From: Leisingera aquimarina DSM 24565 | GTDB lineage: Bacteria > Pseudomonadota > Alphaproteobacteria > Rhodobacterales > Rhodobacteraceae | Length of the DNA stretch: 64,000 nucleotides | Direction of reading: 5' to 3' | Assembly: GCF_000473165.1 (NCBI RefSeq) | Contig: NZ_KI421505.1 | Span: forward strand, 24,810-88,809 | Part shown: piece after piece, positions 48,062-57,443 of the stretch | How the letters are laid out: every line of letters starts with the position of its first letter | Position numbering within the stretch: the stretch's first letter is position 1 | Translations under genes and position numbers: made by a program | Notes under the pieces: generated by a model | Databases searched by the model: none | Seen by the model: only the letters and a program-made list of their open reading frames with translations | What the model was told of the DNA's origin: nothing

Positions 48062-48376
48062 TGTCTCGGATTTCCGTCATGCGCGGTCTTCTGCCGGGCA
48101 CCGTAAATCCTTCGTATTTTTGGAAAAATTCGCTTCCCCGCCAGCCGGAATCCGATTAGTCAGAGCGGTGTGAATTCAACGTCACACCAGGCGCCTTGCC
48201 TTTCGCCGGCGCCGCTCAGCAGCCAGCCATCCCGCTAGTTCATGTCGAAACAGACCCGGTTGACCTGATTGCCCGGCACCCCGCCAGGCGCCGGCCCGCC
48301 GCGGCACGGCTACGGGAAAATCCTGGACCATGCGACCTGCCTTTACTCTCATCACGCCTCTGCGGGGCGGCCCGCG
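48062..48376. promoter_or_regulatory. Leader region of the asb operon
   Basis: No gene. An AT-rich patch (48110-48135) is followed by a dyad GGTGTG (48167-48172) / CACACC (48183-48188) with a 10-bp spacer, 190 bp upstream of asbA. It is a possible operator of the siderophore biosynthesis operon. No textbook Fur or Irr box was recognised. Confidence 0.4.
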
Positions 48377-50140
48377 ATGAGCCTCCAGAAAACAATTCAG
48401 CCCGGCCCCAGCGCCCAGGCTGCATCCCTGCAGGCACTGCTGAACGGCTTCCTGCGGGAAGTCCTGCCGGACAGTGCTACCCTGACCAGCGGCAATGATG
48501 CGGTTGAAATCCCGCTCAGCCATATTCCCGCCCGTCTGCGGGTGGCGGTCGCATATTACTCCCGGACCGGGCCGCATCATTTCGGGGCGGCGCAGATCCG
48601 CTTTGCCGCCTCCCCCGTCTGGCAGGCAGCCGCGCCGGTACAGGTGATGACACTGATTGCGCAGGAATGCTTTGCGCATCTGAACGCCCGCGATCCCGGC
48701 AAGCTGCCGGAGTTCCTGCGCGGCGTCTTCAACAGCAACGCTGAAATCGAAAAGATCCTGCGCCGCAACGCCGGCACGCCCGACCCGGACAGCTTCCTGG
48801 AGGCAGAACAGGCGCTCTCCTACGGCCACTGGCTGCACCCCACTCCCAAAAGCCGCGACGGGCTGACCGACTGGCAGCAGGCGGCATACGCCCCCGAATA
48901 CGCAGGCCGGTTCCCGCTCACCTTCTTTGCTGCCGACAAAAGCATCGTCTCGCAGAGCGCCGCATACGGGACCGCCGCGGACATGGTCCATCAGATCCCT
49001 GGCATCGCCGGGGCATTTCAGCTGCAAACCCATGAAGCCCTGATCCCCGCACACCCGCTGCAGGCGCAGATGCTGCGGCTGGATCCCGCGGTGCAGGCGC
49101 TGCTCGCCTCGGGCAAACTGCGCGACCTGGGCGCGGCAGGGGGCGATTTTGCCGCCACGTCTTCGGTGCGCACAGTTTATGCGCCGGATTGCCCCTGGAT
49201 GCTGAAATTCTCGATCCCGGTGCGGCTGACAAACTCGCTGCGCGTCACCCTGCGCAACGAACTGGACGTGGGTGTGTCCATGGCCCGGCTGCTGCGCAAG
49301 CTGGAATTCAGCAAGATCAGCCCGCGCTTCCGGATCATCGATGATCCCGCTTATCTGACCGTGAATCTGCCGGGCCGCCGCGAAAGCGGGTTTGAGGTTA
49401 TTTTCCGCAACAATCCCTTTATGGGCGCAGCGGGCAAGGGCATCTATAACCTCGCCGCCCTCAGCGCCGACCCGCTGCCCGGCCGCAGTGCGCTCCTGAG
49501 CACCCTCATCAATCGCCTGGCAGCGGCCCGCGGCCAATCCCCCTCCGAGACCGCCCGCCTTTGGTTCGAGGCCTATCTCGACTGCATGCTGGACCCGGTG
49601 CTGGATCTCTACGACCGGCACGGCATCGCGCTGGAGGCGCATCAGCAGAACTGCCTGCTGGATCTCAGCACCGGCCTGCCGTCCCGCGGCTATTACCGTG
49701 ACAACCAGGGCTATTTCATCGCCTGCGACGCCTTCCCCCGCCTCAACGCGCTGGAGCCGTCACTGGCAGGCCAGCCCGCGCTGGTTTACCCGCGCGGCCA
49801 CATCAACCAACGGCTGGCCTATTACCTGGTGGTCAACCAGATCTTTGCGGTGATCCGCCGTCTGGGCTGCGACGGGCTGGCCAGCGAACCCGCGCTGTTG
49901 TTGCAACTGCGCCGCCGTTTGATCGCCGCCGCCAGCCGCCTCACCGGCGCCGCGGCGGAGTTTGCCTGCTACCTGCTGACCGCACCGTCGCTGGCTGCCA
50001 AGGCCAACCTGCTGACCCGCGTCCACAACGTGGATGAGCTGGAGACCGCCGCGCAGGAAGGGATGTTCCTGCAGATGAAGAACCCCATCGCCGCAGCCCA
50101 GCCGCAGCCCCTGCAGGAGCGTGCCGATGTCCCTGCATGA
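48377..50140 (+). CDS. asbA: Petrobactin-type NIS synthetase AsbA (IucA/IucC family)
   Basis: 587 residues from ATG 48377 (MSLQKTIQPG); the longer frame from 48269 starts in the leader. IucA/IucC N-terminal catalytic domain: GHWLHPTPKSRDGL (ATP/substrate motif, about 155), IPAHPLQAQML (about 228), KFSIPVRLTNSLR (about 275). The FhuF-like C-terminus holds HGIALEAHQQNCLLDL (about 415). In Bacillus, AsbA condenses citrate with spermidine using ATP. Order and partners asbB-C-D/E-F are the same here. It overlaps asbB by 14 bp. Confidence 0.92.
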   Translation: MSLQKTIQPGPSAQAASLQALLNGFLREVLPDSATLTSGNDAVEIPLSHIPARLRVAVAYYSRTGPHHFGAAQIRFAASPVWQAAAPVQVMTLIAQECFAHLNARDPGKLPEFLRGVFNSNAEIEKILRRNAGTPDPDSFLEAEQALSYGHWLHPTPKSRDGLTDWQQAAYAPEYAGRFPLTFFAADKSIVSQSAAYGTAADMVHQIPGIAGAFQLQTHEALIPAHPLQAQMLRLDPAVQALLASGKLRDLGAAGGDFAATSSVRTVYAPDCPWMLKFSIPVRLTNSLRVTLRNELDVGVSMARLLRKLEFSKISPRFRIIDDPAYLTVNLPGRRESGFEVIFRNNPFMGAAGKGIYNLAALSADPLPGRSALLSTLINRLAAARGQSPSETARLWFEAYLDCMLDPVLDLYDRHGIALEAHQQNCLLDLSTGLPSRGYYRDNQGYFIACDAFPRLNALEPSLAGQPALVYPRGHINQRLAYYLVVNQIFAVIRRLGCDGLASEPALLLQLRRRLIAAASRLTGAAAEFACYLLTAPSLAAKANLLTRVHNVDELETAAQEGMFLQMKNPIAAAQPQPLQERADVPA

Positions 50141-51839
50141 ACCCTTAAGCCGCGCAATCTCCGCCCCCCGCGTCCTGCGCCAGCTGTGCGAGGCGCTTTT
50201 GTGCGAGGGCTGGGCCGCATCACTGCAATTGGACCGCAGCCAAGCGGTAGGCTGGTGCCTGCGCCAGACGCAGTTCCGAGCCCGCGGACGCCGCGGCGCC
50301 TTTGGCCGCTATAGGCTGCAGGAAGGCAGTATTGAGATCCATGACAGCGGCACCTGGCGCCCCGCCTGCACCGCGGATGTTCTGGCAGCGGTGGCAGACC
50401 CTTCGCCCGCGATGGAAACCCTGCGCGACGATCTGGCCCACACCGAACACCTCAGCGACCTGGCCGCGCTGCAGACCCGGGCAGCGGCACGGCGCCATTC
50501 CCTACCCTGCTCCGCACTGGAAACCGCGCTGTACGAGGGCCACCCCTACCACCCTTGTTTCAAAGCCCGCAGCGGGTTCACCGATGCCGACCACCTCGCC
50601 TACGGGCCGGAGGGTGGCGAAACCTTCCGCCTGACGGGCGTGCTGTTCCACCACACGCTGATACAGCAATCCTTGCCGCACGAGGACTTCTGGGGGCAGG
50701 AGCTGGGAGCCGCCGAGTGGCACCGTATCGCCGCGCTGGCGGAACAGCACAACGCACCGCTCGGCAATTACAACCTGCTGCCCCTGCATCCCTGGCAGCA
50801 TGCCAGACTGCAACCCGACCCGTTGTTCAACACATGGCGCACATCCGGCCAGCTGTTAGAAATCGGTCCCATCGGCGAGGCTTACAAGGCCACCCAGTCG
50901 GTCCGGACCCTGATGAACGCCGAAACCCCCTCCCGCGCCCATGTGAAAACCGCGATGGCGATGCGCAACACCTCCGCGCTGCGCACCCTCGCGCCGGAAT
51001 CCGTCACCGTCGCCCCGGCGATCTCCAACTGGCTGGCGGGTGTGTGCGGCAATGATCCGCTGTTCTCCAGCCGCTACCCGCTGACCCTGCTGCCGGAATA
51101 CGCTGCCGTCACCGCCGGCCGCGGCACCGCGCTGGACGGGCATCTGGCCGCGATCTGGCGCCGCAGCCCGGACTCGCTGGGCCTGGCCCCGGACAGCATG
51201 ATGCCCTTCAACGGTCTCGCCCTCACGGAACCGGACGGCACACCCTTGATCGCCCCCTGGATCGAACAGCACGGGCTTGAGACTTGGCTGAACCAGCTGA
51301 TCGAGGTTGCGGTGCTGCCCATCTGGCACCTTTTGGTGGCCCACGGCATCGGGCTGGAGGCACACGGCCAGAACCTGATCCTGCAGCATGAAGGCGGCTG
51401 GCCCGCAGGCCTGATTGCCCGCGATTTCCACGAAAGCTTGGAATACGTGCCAAACCTGCTTTCGCGCCCGGACCTTTGCCCGGATCTCGCGCGCATCGAC
51501 CCGGTCTATGCGGCCGCGCCGCCCGACCAATTCCACCGGATGTCCAGCGCTGAGGAGCTGCGCTGGCTGGTGATGGACACGCTTTTTGTCTTCAACCTCG
51601 CCGACCTCTCGTACCTGCTGCAGCGCCACTATGGCTTTGCCGAAACCTCCTTCTGGCGCCGGGTCCGCAGCCGGCTGGACCGCTACACCGCCGAACACGG
51701 AATGCAGGCGCGGCAGGCCGCCCTCGCCCCCTTCGCACCGCAGATCCGCGCCGAAAGCCTGATTTCCCGCAAGATCGACCCTGACCGCCCGCAGCACGGC
51801 CACCTGATCGCCAACGCCCTGGCCACCGAGAAAGGATGA
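50127..51839 (+). CDS. asbB: Petrobactin-type NIS synthetase AsbB (IucA/IucC family)
   Basis: 570 residues from ATG 50127, with AGGAG 8 bases upstream; GTG 50121 would add two residues. Motifs: GHPYHPCFKARSGFTDADH (about 142), LLPLHPWQHARL (about 217), QSVRTLMN...HVKTAMAMRNTSALRTL (about 255-285), and the C-terminal HGIGLEAHGQNLILQ and ARDFHESLEY. AsbB adds the second spermidine arm to the citrate core with ATP. The paired synthetases overlap, so they are made together. Which of the two acts first is taken from gene order, not proved. Confidence 0.92.
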   Translation: MSLHEPLSRAISAPRVLRQLCEALLCEGWAASLQLDRSQAVGWCLRQTQFRARGRRGAFGRYRLQEGSIEIHDSGTWRPACTADVLAAVADPSPAMETLRDDLAHTEHLSDLAALQTRAAARRHSLPCSALETALYEGHPYHPCFKARSGFTDADHLAYGPEGGETFRLTGVLFHHTLIQQSLPHEDFWGQELGAAEWHRIAALAEQHNAPLGNYNLLPLHPWQHARLQPDPLFNTWRTSGQLLEIGPIGEAYKATQSVRTLMNAETPSRAHVKTAMAMRNTSALRTLAPESVTVAPAISNWLAGVCGNDPLFSSRYPLTLLPEYAAVTAGRGTALDGHLAAIWRRSPDSLGLAPDSMMPFNGLALTEPDGTPLIAPWIEQHGLETWLNQLIEVAVLPIWHLLVAHGIGLEAHGQNLILQHEGGWPAGLIARDFHESLEYVPNLLSRPDLCPDLARIDPVYAAAPPDQFHRMSSAEELRWLVMDTLFVFNLADLSYLLQRHYGFAETSFWRRVRSRLDRYTAEHGMQARQAALAPFAPQIRAESLISRKIDPDRPQHGHLIANALATEKG

Positions 51840-51844
51840 CTGAC

Positions 51845-53077
51845 ATGTTTGTTCTGAACGACACCCCCATCGACCCCTCAGGCCTCGCCGCACGGCTGGA
51901 CCGGGTGCTGACCGAACCCGCCGCGCACCGCTACGGCCTGCACATGCAGAACGCGGGCGCCGCGCTGTCTGCGCTTCTGTACCTGCGCGCGCAGAACGCG
52001 GGCGTCTTCCCGATCCACCCCGGCATCCCGCCGGAAACCACCCGTGAAATGGCGCAGGCGGCGGGCTGCGACGTGATGCTCAGCGACGGGCTGAAACAGA
52101 CCGCCCTCCCCCAAGCAGGCGCCACCCCGCGCGGCGGCGTGCTGGTGCAGATGAGCTCCGGCACCACCGGGACCGCCAAGGTGATCACCCGCACATGGGC
52201 TGAAATCGCGGCCGAGGTCGAAAGCTACGCCGTCTTCTTCACCGCCAGTGCCGCGATGACGCCGGTGATCGCCTGCCCCGTCACCCATTCCTACGGGCTG
52301 ATTGCCGGCGTCTTCGTGGCGCTGCACCGCGGCCATGTGCCGGTGGTGCTCGACAGCTTGAACCCGAAATACATCCTGCGCCGCCTGCGCGAGACGGACC
52401 AGCCGCTGCTCTATACTTCGCCCGCGATGCTGCACACTTTGGCGCGCCTCCTGCCCGAGGACCAGCGGCTCCATGCCGCCAACACCTCCGGCACCGTGCT
52501 GCCAGAGGCCTGGTTCCAACTGATCCGCGCCCGCACCATCCATCTGTTTCAGCAGTACGGCTGTTCCGAGGCTGGCTGCGTCGCCATCAACCAGGATCTG
52601 CAGAACCCCTATGACGTCGGCCAGCCGCTGCCTCATGCCGCCCTCACCGCGGGCCAGAACGGCACCCCGGACGCAGTGCGCATCACCATCGCAGGACAGA
52701 CAATCGACACCGGCGACCTCGGCCACCTGAATGATACCGGCATGCTGGTCTTCACCGCCCGCGCCGATGACATGATCAACGTGGCGGGCCTCAATGTCTA
52801 TCCGCAGGACGTGGAACAGGCCGTAATGGCCCTGCCCGGCGTCAGTGACGCTGTCTCCTTCCGCATCCCTGACCCGCGTTCCGGCGCCCGCGCCGGCCTG
52901 CTCTACTCAGGTACGGCAACCGAAGACGCCATCCGCCAGGCCTGCCGCAGCGCACTGGCGGACTACCAGCAGCCCGCCTTGATCAAACATCTGCCCGCCC
53001 TGCCCCGCCAGGCCAACGGCAAGATCAGCCGCAGTGAAATTTCGGCCCAGTACGCACAAGAGGCGGTTCCCGCATGA
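51845..53077 (+). CDS. asbC: 3,4-Dihydroxybenzoate-AMP ligase AsbC
   Basis: 410 residues of the acyl-adenylating superfamily, short for the family as AsbC is. The AMP-binding motif is MSSGTTGTAKVI (about 104-115). Further blocks are QYGCSEAGCVAIN (A5), DTGDLGHLNDTGMLVF (A7), RADDMINVAGLNVYPQDVE (A8) and the C-terminal Lys in RQANGKISR (A10). It activates 3,4-dihydroxybenzoate and loads it on the AsbD carrier. ATG 51845 is chosen because AAAGGA overlaps the alternative ATG at 51836. It overlaps or abuts asbB, and its stop overlaps the next start (ATGA). Confidence 0.93.
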   Translation: MFVLNDTPIDPSGLAARLDRVLTEPAAHRYGLHMQNAGAALSALLYLRAQNAGVFPIHPGIPPETTREMAQAAGCDVMLSDGLKQTALPQAGATPRGGVLVQMSSGTTGTAKVITRTWAEIAAEVESYAVFFTASAAMTPVIACPVTHSYGLIAGVFVALHRGHVPVVLDSLNPKYILRRLRETDQPLLYTSPAMLHTLARLLPEDQRLHAANTSGTVLPEAWFQLIRARTIHLFQQYGCSEAGCVAINQDLQNPYDVGQPLPHAALTAGQNGTPDAVRITIAGQTIDTGDLGHLNDTGMLVFTARADDMINVAGLNVYPQDVEQAVMALPGVSDAVSFRIPDPRSGARAGLLYSGTATEDAIRQACRSALADYQQPALIKHLPALPRQANGKISRSEISAQYAQEAVPA

Positions 53078-54384
53078 CCTACGACAGTATCCTCGACGCC
53101 ATCCGCCAGATTCTGTCCGGACCTCTCGCCAACCCGCATATGCAGAACTTCCGCCCCGAGGCGGTACTGAACGACGACCTGCACATCGACTCGGTGATCC
53201 TGATCAACCTGATGCTGCATCTGGAAACAGATCACCGCATCGAGGTACCCGAACGCGAGCTGTCCAAGGACGATTTCGCCACCGTCGACGGGCTGATCCG
53301 TATGCTGATGGGCGAGCCCCCCGCCCCTGCGGCAGACAGCGGCAATGCCCCCGCGCCCAGCGAAATCACCGTGCATTGCTTTGTCAGCTGCCTTTGCGCC
53401 GCGATCCGCCGGCATGAGACCCTGAATTTCCGGCCCTTCTACTTCGGCACCTGGGACAGCAGCTTTGCAGTCACCCCCGCGATGCAGCTCGCCTATCACA
53501 GCGAGGAGATTACCCAGGATCTGTACGCCCGCTGGGTCGAACGCCTGTACAATATCCCGGTGCGCGAATGGTACGACCACGGCAAGACCAAGGAAGATAA
53601 CCTGATCCAGTTCGAGCGGCTCCTCTCGACCAAATCCGATGACGAGCAGCTGGTAGTCTTCCTTGACATGTTCCACCTGCCGGAGCGCGAGAACAAGTCC
53701 AATCAAAACCCTTTCCCGCATTACGTCATCATTGAGCTGACCGAGGACCCGGACCTCTGGCACCTCTATGACCCGGATTACCGCTGGCGCGGCGACCTGC
53801 CGCGCGAAACCATCCTCAACGCGATGGCGCAGCCCACCGTGGCGGGCGGCTATATCCTGAACAGCGGCCATGCGCAGGCGCCGAAACCCCGAGATCTTGC
53901 CACATATTTCACCGACACCTTCCGCGCGGATGACAACCTCCTGACCTCCGCCCTGCGCCGAATTTTCGAGTATCACTGCCAGCCCTCCCGGCCGCTGGCA
54001 CTGGCCGACCTCGGCCGCGCAGTGCGGGAAATGCCGGTGCTCTCCTTGCGCAAATACGCCTATGAGCACGCCTTTGCCTTCTTCTGGCAGGAGCTGGATA
54101 CAGCGTTCGAACCCTTCGACGCCGAATGCGACCGGGTGGAGGCGCTGTGCGAGGGGTTCCGCAGCCTGCACTTCCTGGCCGCCCGCATCGCCCATATCGG
54201 CGACCGCGCCCTGATCCCCGATCTGTTCGCAGCGCTGGATGCGCTGGACAAGCTCGAGTTCACCATCAAATCCGCACTGCACGCCCAGTTCGGCGACTGG
54301 TGCGCCGCCAATCTGCCAGCCCAGTCCAGTCTTCCGGCCAGCCCCCCGCAGAACATTGCGCAGCCCGAGGAGGTTCCGGCATGA
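53074..54384 (+). CDS. asbDE: AsbD-AsbE fusion: aryl carrier protein plus 3,4-dihydroxybenzoyl transferase
   Basis: 436 residues. The first 85 form an acyl-carrier domain with the phosphopantetheine Ser40 in DLHIDSVILINL. An Ala/Pro linker (about 86-94) leads to an AsbE-like domain (about 95-415: HCFVSCLCAAIRRHETLNF, WDSSFAVTPAMQLAYHSEEI, HYVIIELTEDPDLWHLYDPD). In Bacillus AsbD (about 91 residues) and AsbE (about 327) are separate; AsbE moves the aryl group from AsbD to spermidine. Here they are one continuous frame without stop or frameshift. The start overlaps asbC and the stop overlaps asbF by 4 bp each. Confidence 0.9.
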   Translation: MTYDSILDAIRQILSGPLANPHMQNFRPEAVLNDDLHIDSVILINLMLHLETDHRIEVPERELSKDDFATVDGLIRMLMGEPPAPAADSGNAPAPSEITVHCFVSCLCAAIRRHETLNFRPFYFGTWDSSFAVTPAMQLAYHSEEITQDLYARWVERLYNIPVREWYDHGKTKEDNLIQFERLLSTKSDDEQLVVFLDMFHLPERENKSNQNPFPHYVIIELTEDPDLWHLYDPDYRWRGDLPRETILNAMAQPTVAGGYILNSGHAQAPKPRDLATYFTDTFRADDNLLTSALRRIFEYHCQPSRPLALADLGRAVREMPVLSLRKYAYEHAFAFFWQELDTAFEPFDAECDRVEALCEGFRSLHFLAARIAHIGDRALIPDLFAALDALDKLEFTIKSALHAQFGDWCAANLPAQSSLPASPPQNIAQPEEVPA

Positions 54385-55220
54385 AAATCTCGCTTTGCAC
54401 CATTTCCTTCCGCCATCGGCTGATCGGCCTCAAGGACATTGCCTTCTGGGCCCGCGACAACGGCTTTCAGGGCATCGAACTATGGGCCATCCACGCCCGC
54501 AATCAATCGCCGCTCGCTATCCACAACGCCCAGTGGATGGCAGCGCAGGGGCTGTCGGTGCCGATGATCAGCGACTACCTGCCGCTGCATGACCCGGATC
54601 TGCTGCGCAGCTGCACCCTGGCGCTTTGCGCCCAGGCCCGCGTCTGGGGGGCGCCCAAAATGCGCACCTTTGCCGGCCAGCAGGCCAGCGCCGCCGCCAC
54701 GCCAGACGAGCGCCGCCAGACCATCCGCGCCCTGCGCGAGGTCTGCACCATCGCTGCCGGCCACGGGCTGCGGCTCTTGGTCGAAACCCACCCAGGTTCC
54801 CTGGCCGATACGCTGCCCAGCACCTGCGACCTGATCGATGCCGTCAATCACGATGCGCTGATGATCAACTTCGACGCGCTGCACGTCTGGGAAGGCGGCG
54901 ACGACCCGGTCGAGGCCCGCCGCATCCTATTGCCCCGCATCGCCCATTATCACCTGAAAAACGTCTCGTCCCGCGACCGGTTCGGGGTCTTTGCCCCCAA
55001 CAACGTCTACAGCGCCGCAGGCACCCGCGACGGCATGGTGCCGCTGTTCAAGGGCGCCTATGATTACAGCGATTTCCTGTCTGCCCTGGCGCAGGACCCC
55101 GGCTGCGAAGCCTCGCTGGAATGGTTCGGGGATGCGGTTTTTCAGACCCTGAAAAGCGATATCGCGCAACTCCGGGCCAGAACCCGCCAAGAAACCCCCA
55201 AGACCGCCACTGCGGTGTAG
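54381..55220 (+). CDS. asbF: 3-Dehydroshikimate dehydratase AsbF
   Basis: 279 residues, the normal AsbF length. It converts 3-dehydroshikimate to 3,4-dihydroxybenzoate, the iron-binding unit of petrobactin. It is a TIM-barrel enzyme of the xylose-isomerase-like fold. KISLCTISFRHRLIGLKDIA, GFQGIELWAIHARN, MISDYLPL and MRTFAGQQAS are close to Bacillus AsbF as I recall it. Likely metal ligands are Glu in LVETHPG, Asp in INFDALHVW, His in HYHLKN and Glu in SLEWFGD. AGGAGG lies 9 bases upstream of ATG 54381; the longer frame from 54126 is spurious. Last gene of the asb operon. Confidence 0.96.
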   Translation: MKISLCTISFRHRLIGLKDIAFWARDNGFQGIELWAIHARNQSPLAIHNAQWMAAQGLSVPMISDYLPLHDPDLLRSCTLALCAQARVWGAPKMRTFAGQQASAAATPDERRQTIRALREVCTIAAGHGLRLLVETHPGSLADTLPSTCDLIDAVNHDALMINFDALHVWEGGDDPVEARRILLPRIAHYHLKNVSSRDRFGVFAPNNVYSAAGTRDGMVPLFKGAYDYSDFLSALAQDPGCEASLEWFGDAVFQTLKSDIAQLRARTRQETPKTATAV

Positions 55221-55245
55221 CCGCGGATCACGCCGGACGGCTCAG

Positions 55246-55286
55246 AAAAAAAGCCGGTGCGCATCCCTGCGCACCGGCTTTTTTTT
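55246..55286. terminator. Strong bidirectional intrinsic terminator
   Basis: GCCGGTGCGCA (55253-55263) pairs perfectly with TGCGCACCGGC (55268-55278) around a TCCC loop. Seven As precede (55246-55252) and eight Ts follow (55279-55286), so it can stop both the asb operon and the convergent ABC exporter gene. Confidence 0.97.
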
Positions 55287-55314
55287 ATCAGGGACCGCAT
55301 CTGCCGGGCAGACC

Positions 55315-57156
55315 TCACCCGGCCCGCTCCGGCACCCGCCCGGAGGTTCCCGCCTGACGGCGCCACAATCCGGCATAAACCCCCTGCCCGGCCAGCAGCT
55401 CCTGATGGGTGCCATCTTCGGCAACCCGGCCGTCCTGCAAGACGATGATCCGGTCCATCCCGGCAATCGTCGACAGCCGGTGGGCAATCGCAATCACCGT
55501 CTTGCCCTGCATCACATCCATCAGGGTTTTCTGGATCTCTTCCTCAACCGCGCTGTCCAGGGCTGAGGTCGCCTCGTCCAGGATCAGGATCGGCGCATTT
55601 TTCAAGACCACCCGCGCAATCGCAATCCGCTGCCGCTGGCCGCCCGACAGCGCCACGCCGCGTTCGCCCACATGGGCATCATAGCCGCTGCGCCCCGCCT
55701 GATCCCGCAGCGCCAGGATGAACTCATGCGCCTCGGCCCGCTTGGCAGCCGCAATCATCTCCGCCTCAGTGGCGCCCGGATTGCCGTACAGGATATTGGC
55801 CCGCACCGACCGGTGGATCAGCGAGGTGTTCTGCGTCACCACCCCGATCTGGCTGCGCAGGCTGTCCTGCGTCACCTGGCTGATGTCCTGCCCGTCAATC
55901 AGAATGCGCCCGCCCTCGGGGTCGCGAAACCGCAAAAGCAGGTTGATCAGGGTCGATTTTCCCGCCCCCGACGGCCCGGCAAGGCCAATCCGCTGGCCCG
56001 CCGGAATCTCCAGATCAATCCCGTTCACGCCGCCGCGCGTGTTGCCATAATGATGGGTCAGCCTCTCAACCCGGACTTCCGCCTTGCCGACCTGCAACGC
56101 CGGCGCCTTGGGCGCGTCGGTGATGCCATGCGCCGCCGACAGTGAGCGCAGCCCCTCGCGGATCACCCCCATGTTTTCAAACAGCCGGATGGTCACCCAC
56201 AGGATCCAGCCGCTCATCCCATTGAGCCGAATGGTCAGCGCCGAAGCCGCCGCCACCTCGCCCACGCTGACCTGTCCGCGCATCCACAGCCAGATGGCCG
56301 GTGCCACAACGATCAGGATCAGCACGCCGTTGATGGCGATGCTGCCAAAGGCCAGCGTCGTCATCATCCGCAAGAACCGCTGATACCGCGCCCGCAGGCG
56401 GCGCAGCGAAGACAGCGCATAAACCTGCTCCTGCTGGTTCTGGGCAAACAGCTTGACCGTTTCGATATTGCCATAGGCATCCACGATCCGCCCTGTCGCG
56501 GCAGACCGCGCATCCGACCATTTCTCGGCCGTGGCCGCGACGTTCAGCGCCACGTGGCGCACATAAAGGATGTACAGGCCCACCCACAGCACCAAAGGCA
56601 CTGCCAGCCGCCAGTCGATCTGCGACAGCACCAGCACCGCGCCGATCATATAGGTGACCGCAAACAAGATCGCCTCGAACAGCATATGCACGCTGTCCTG
56701 CACCGCAGGCCCCATCTGCATCACCCGGTTGCTCAACCGCCCGGCAAAGTCATTCTGAAAGAACCCTACCGACTGCCCCAGCAAATGCCGGTGCGACTGC
56801 CAACGCACCTGTTCCTGCAGGTTCGACGACAGCGTCTGCTCCAGCAGCAGATGGTTCAGCCCCACCAGCGCCGGCCGCAGGATCAGCACGCAGAACAGCG
56901 CCAGCAGCATCTCGGTGCCATGCGCGGCCCAGAACGCAGCGGCGCCGGTTCCGGTCATCAGGTCAACCACCCGCCCGGAGTAAAAGATCAGCCCGCTTTC
57001 CATCAGCGCCGTCAGCACCCCGGTGGCAAACATCAGCGGCAGCCACTTTTTATAGGGTGCCAGCTGCTGCATCAGATAGGCCCGCAGGGTGGCCCGCGGC
57101 GGCGCCATCCGCTCTGCGGCAAAGGGATCGACAAGGTTTTCAAAAGCCCGGAACAT
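55315..57156 (-). CDS. ABC exporter (fused membrane and ATPase domains), candidate siderophore exporter
   Basis: 613 residues from ATG 57156 with GAGAGGG upstream; the longer frame from 57402 is an unconvincing leader. Six-helix exporter domain (about 35-345) then an ATPase with Walker A GPSGAGKST, signature ALSGGQRQRI, Walker B ILILDEATSALD and H-loop IAHRLST all intact. It should work as a homodimer. It converges on the asb operon across a shared terminator, so petrobactin export is plausible. Alternatives are general drug or lipid export, or the QhpF-type peptide exporter of the amine dehydrogenase system further right. Confidence 0.88.
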   Translation of the reverse strand: MFRAFENLVDPFAAERMAPPRATLRAYLMQQLAPYKKWLPLMFATGVLTALMESGLIFYSGRVVDLMTGTGAAAFWAAHGTEMLLALFCVLILRPALVGLNHLLLEQTLSSNLQEQVRWQSHRHLLGQSVGFFQNDFAGRLSNRVMQMGPAVQDSVHMLFEAILFAVTYMIGAVLVLSQIDWRLAVPLVLWVGLYILYVRHVALNVAATAEKWSDARSAATGRIVDAYGNIETVKLFAQNQQEQVYALSSLRRLRARYQRFLRMMTTLAFGSIAINGVLILIVVAPAIWLWMRGQVSVGEVAAASALTIRLNGMSGWILWVTIRLFENMGVIREGLRSLSAAHGITDAPKAPALQVGKAEVRVERLTHHYGNTRGGVNGIDLEIPAGQRIGLAGPSGAGKSTLINLLLRFRDPEGGRILIDGQDISQVTQDSLRSQIGVVTQNTSLIHRSVRANILYGNPGATEAEMIAAAKRAEAHEFILALRDQAGRSGYDAHVGERGVALSGGQRQRIAIARVVLKNAPILILDEATSALDSAVEEEIQKTLMDVMQGKTVIAIAHRLSTIAGMDRIIVLQDGRVAEDGTHQELLAGQGVYAGLWRRQAGTSGRVPERAG

Positions 57157-57443
57157 GGGGACCCTCTCAAGGATTGTATTGGGATCGCTTGAGATGTGGG
57201 TTGCCGTTTCCGCCCTGCAGACGGTCCGCGGGCGGGGCCGAATCTGAAACCATTGCGAAAGATGCCTGCACCGCAGCCCGGCTGTTCTAGAATGCCCGCA
57301 GCCCTTTGTCAGCAGCGCAAATGCCCCGCACCGCAAAAAGCGCAGGCGCGGCGCCGCTTGGTCTGCCCCCTGATTACAGGTTGCAGCGCCGTAGCGATTC
57401 ACTACATTACCTGTAGCCTAGTAAAATAGTAAGGAATTAAGCA
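57157..57443. promoter_or_regulatory. Divergent region between exporter and DUF2218 gene with dyads
   Basis: 287 bp. Close to the DUF2218 gene lie CTACATTACCTGTAG (57402-57416, arms CTACA/TGTAG) and a wider pair TACAGGT (57375-57381) / ACCTGTA (57409-57415). An AT-rich stretch follows (57417-57443). It is a likely operator for one or both divergent genes; the regulator is unknown. Confidence 0.45.

Noticed and set aside
48182-49642. A 486-residue open frame on the minus strand
   Set aside because: Antisense of asbA, which has convincing IucA/IucC motifs. No recognisable domain in the antisense product.
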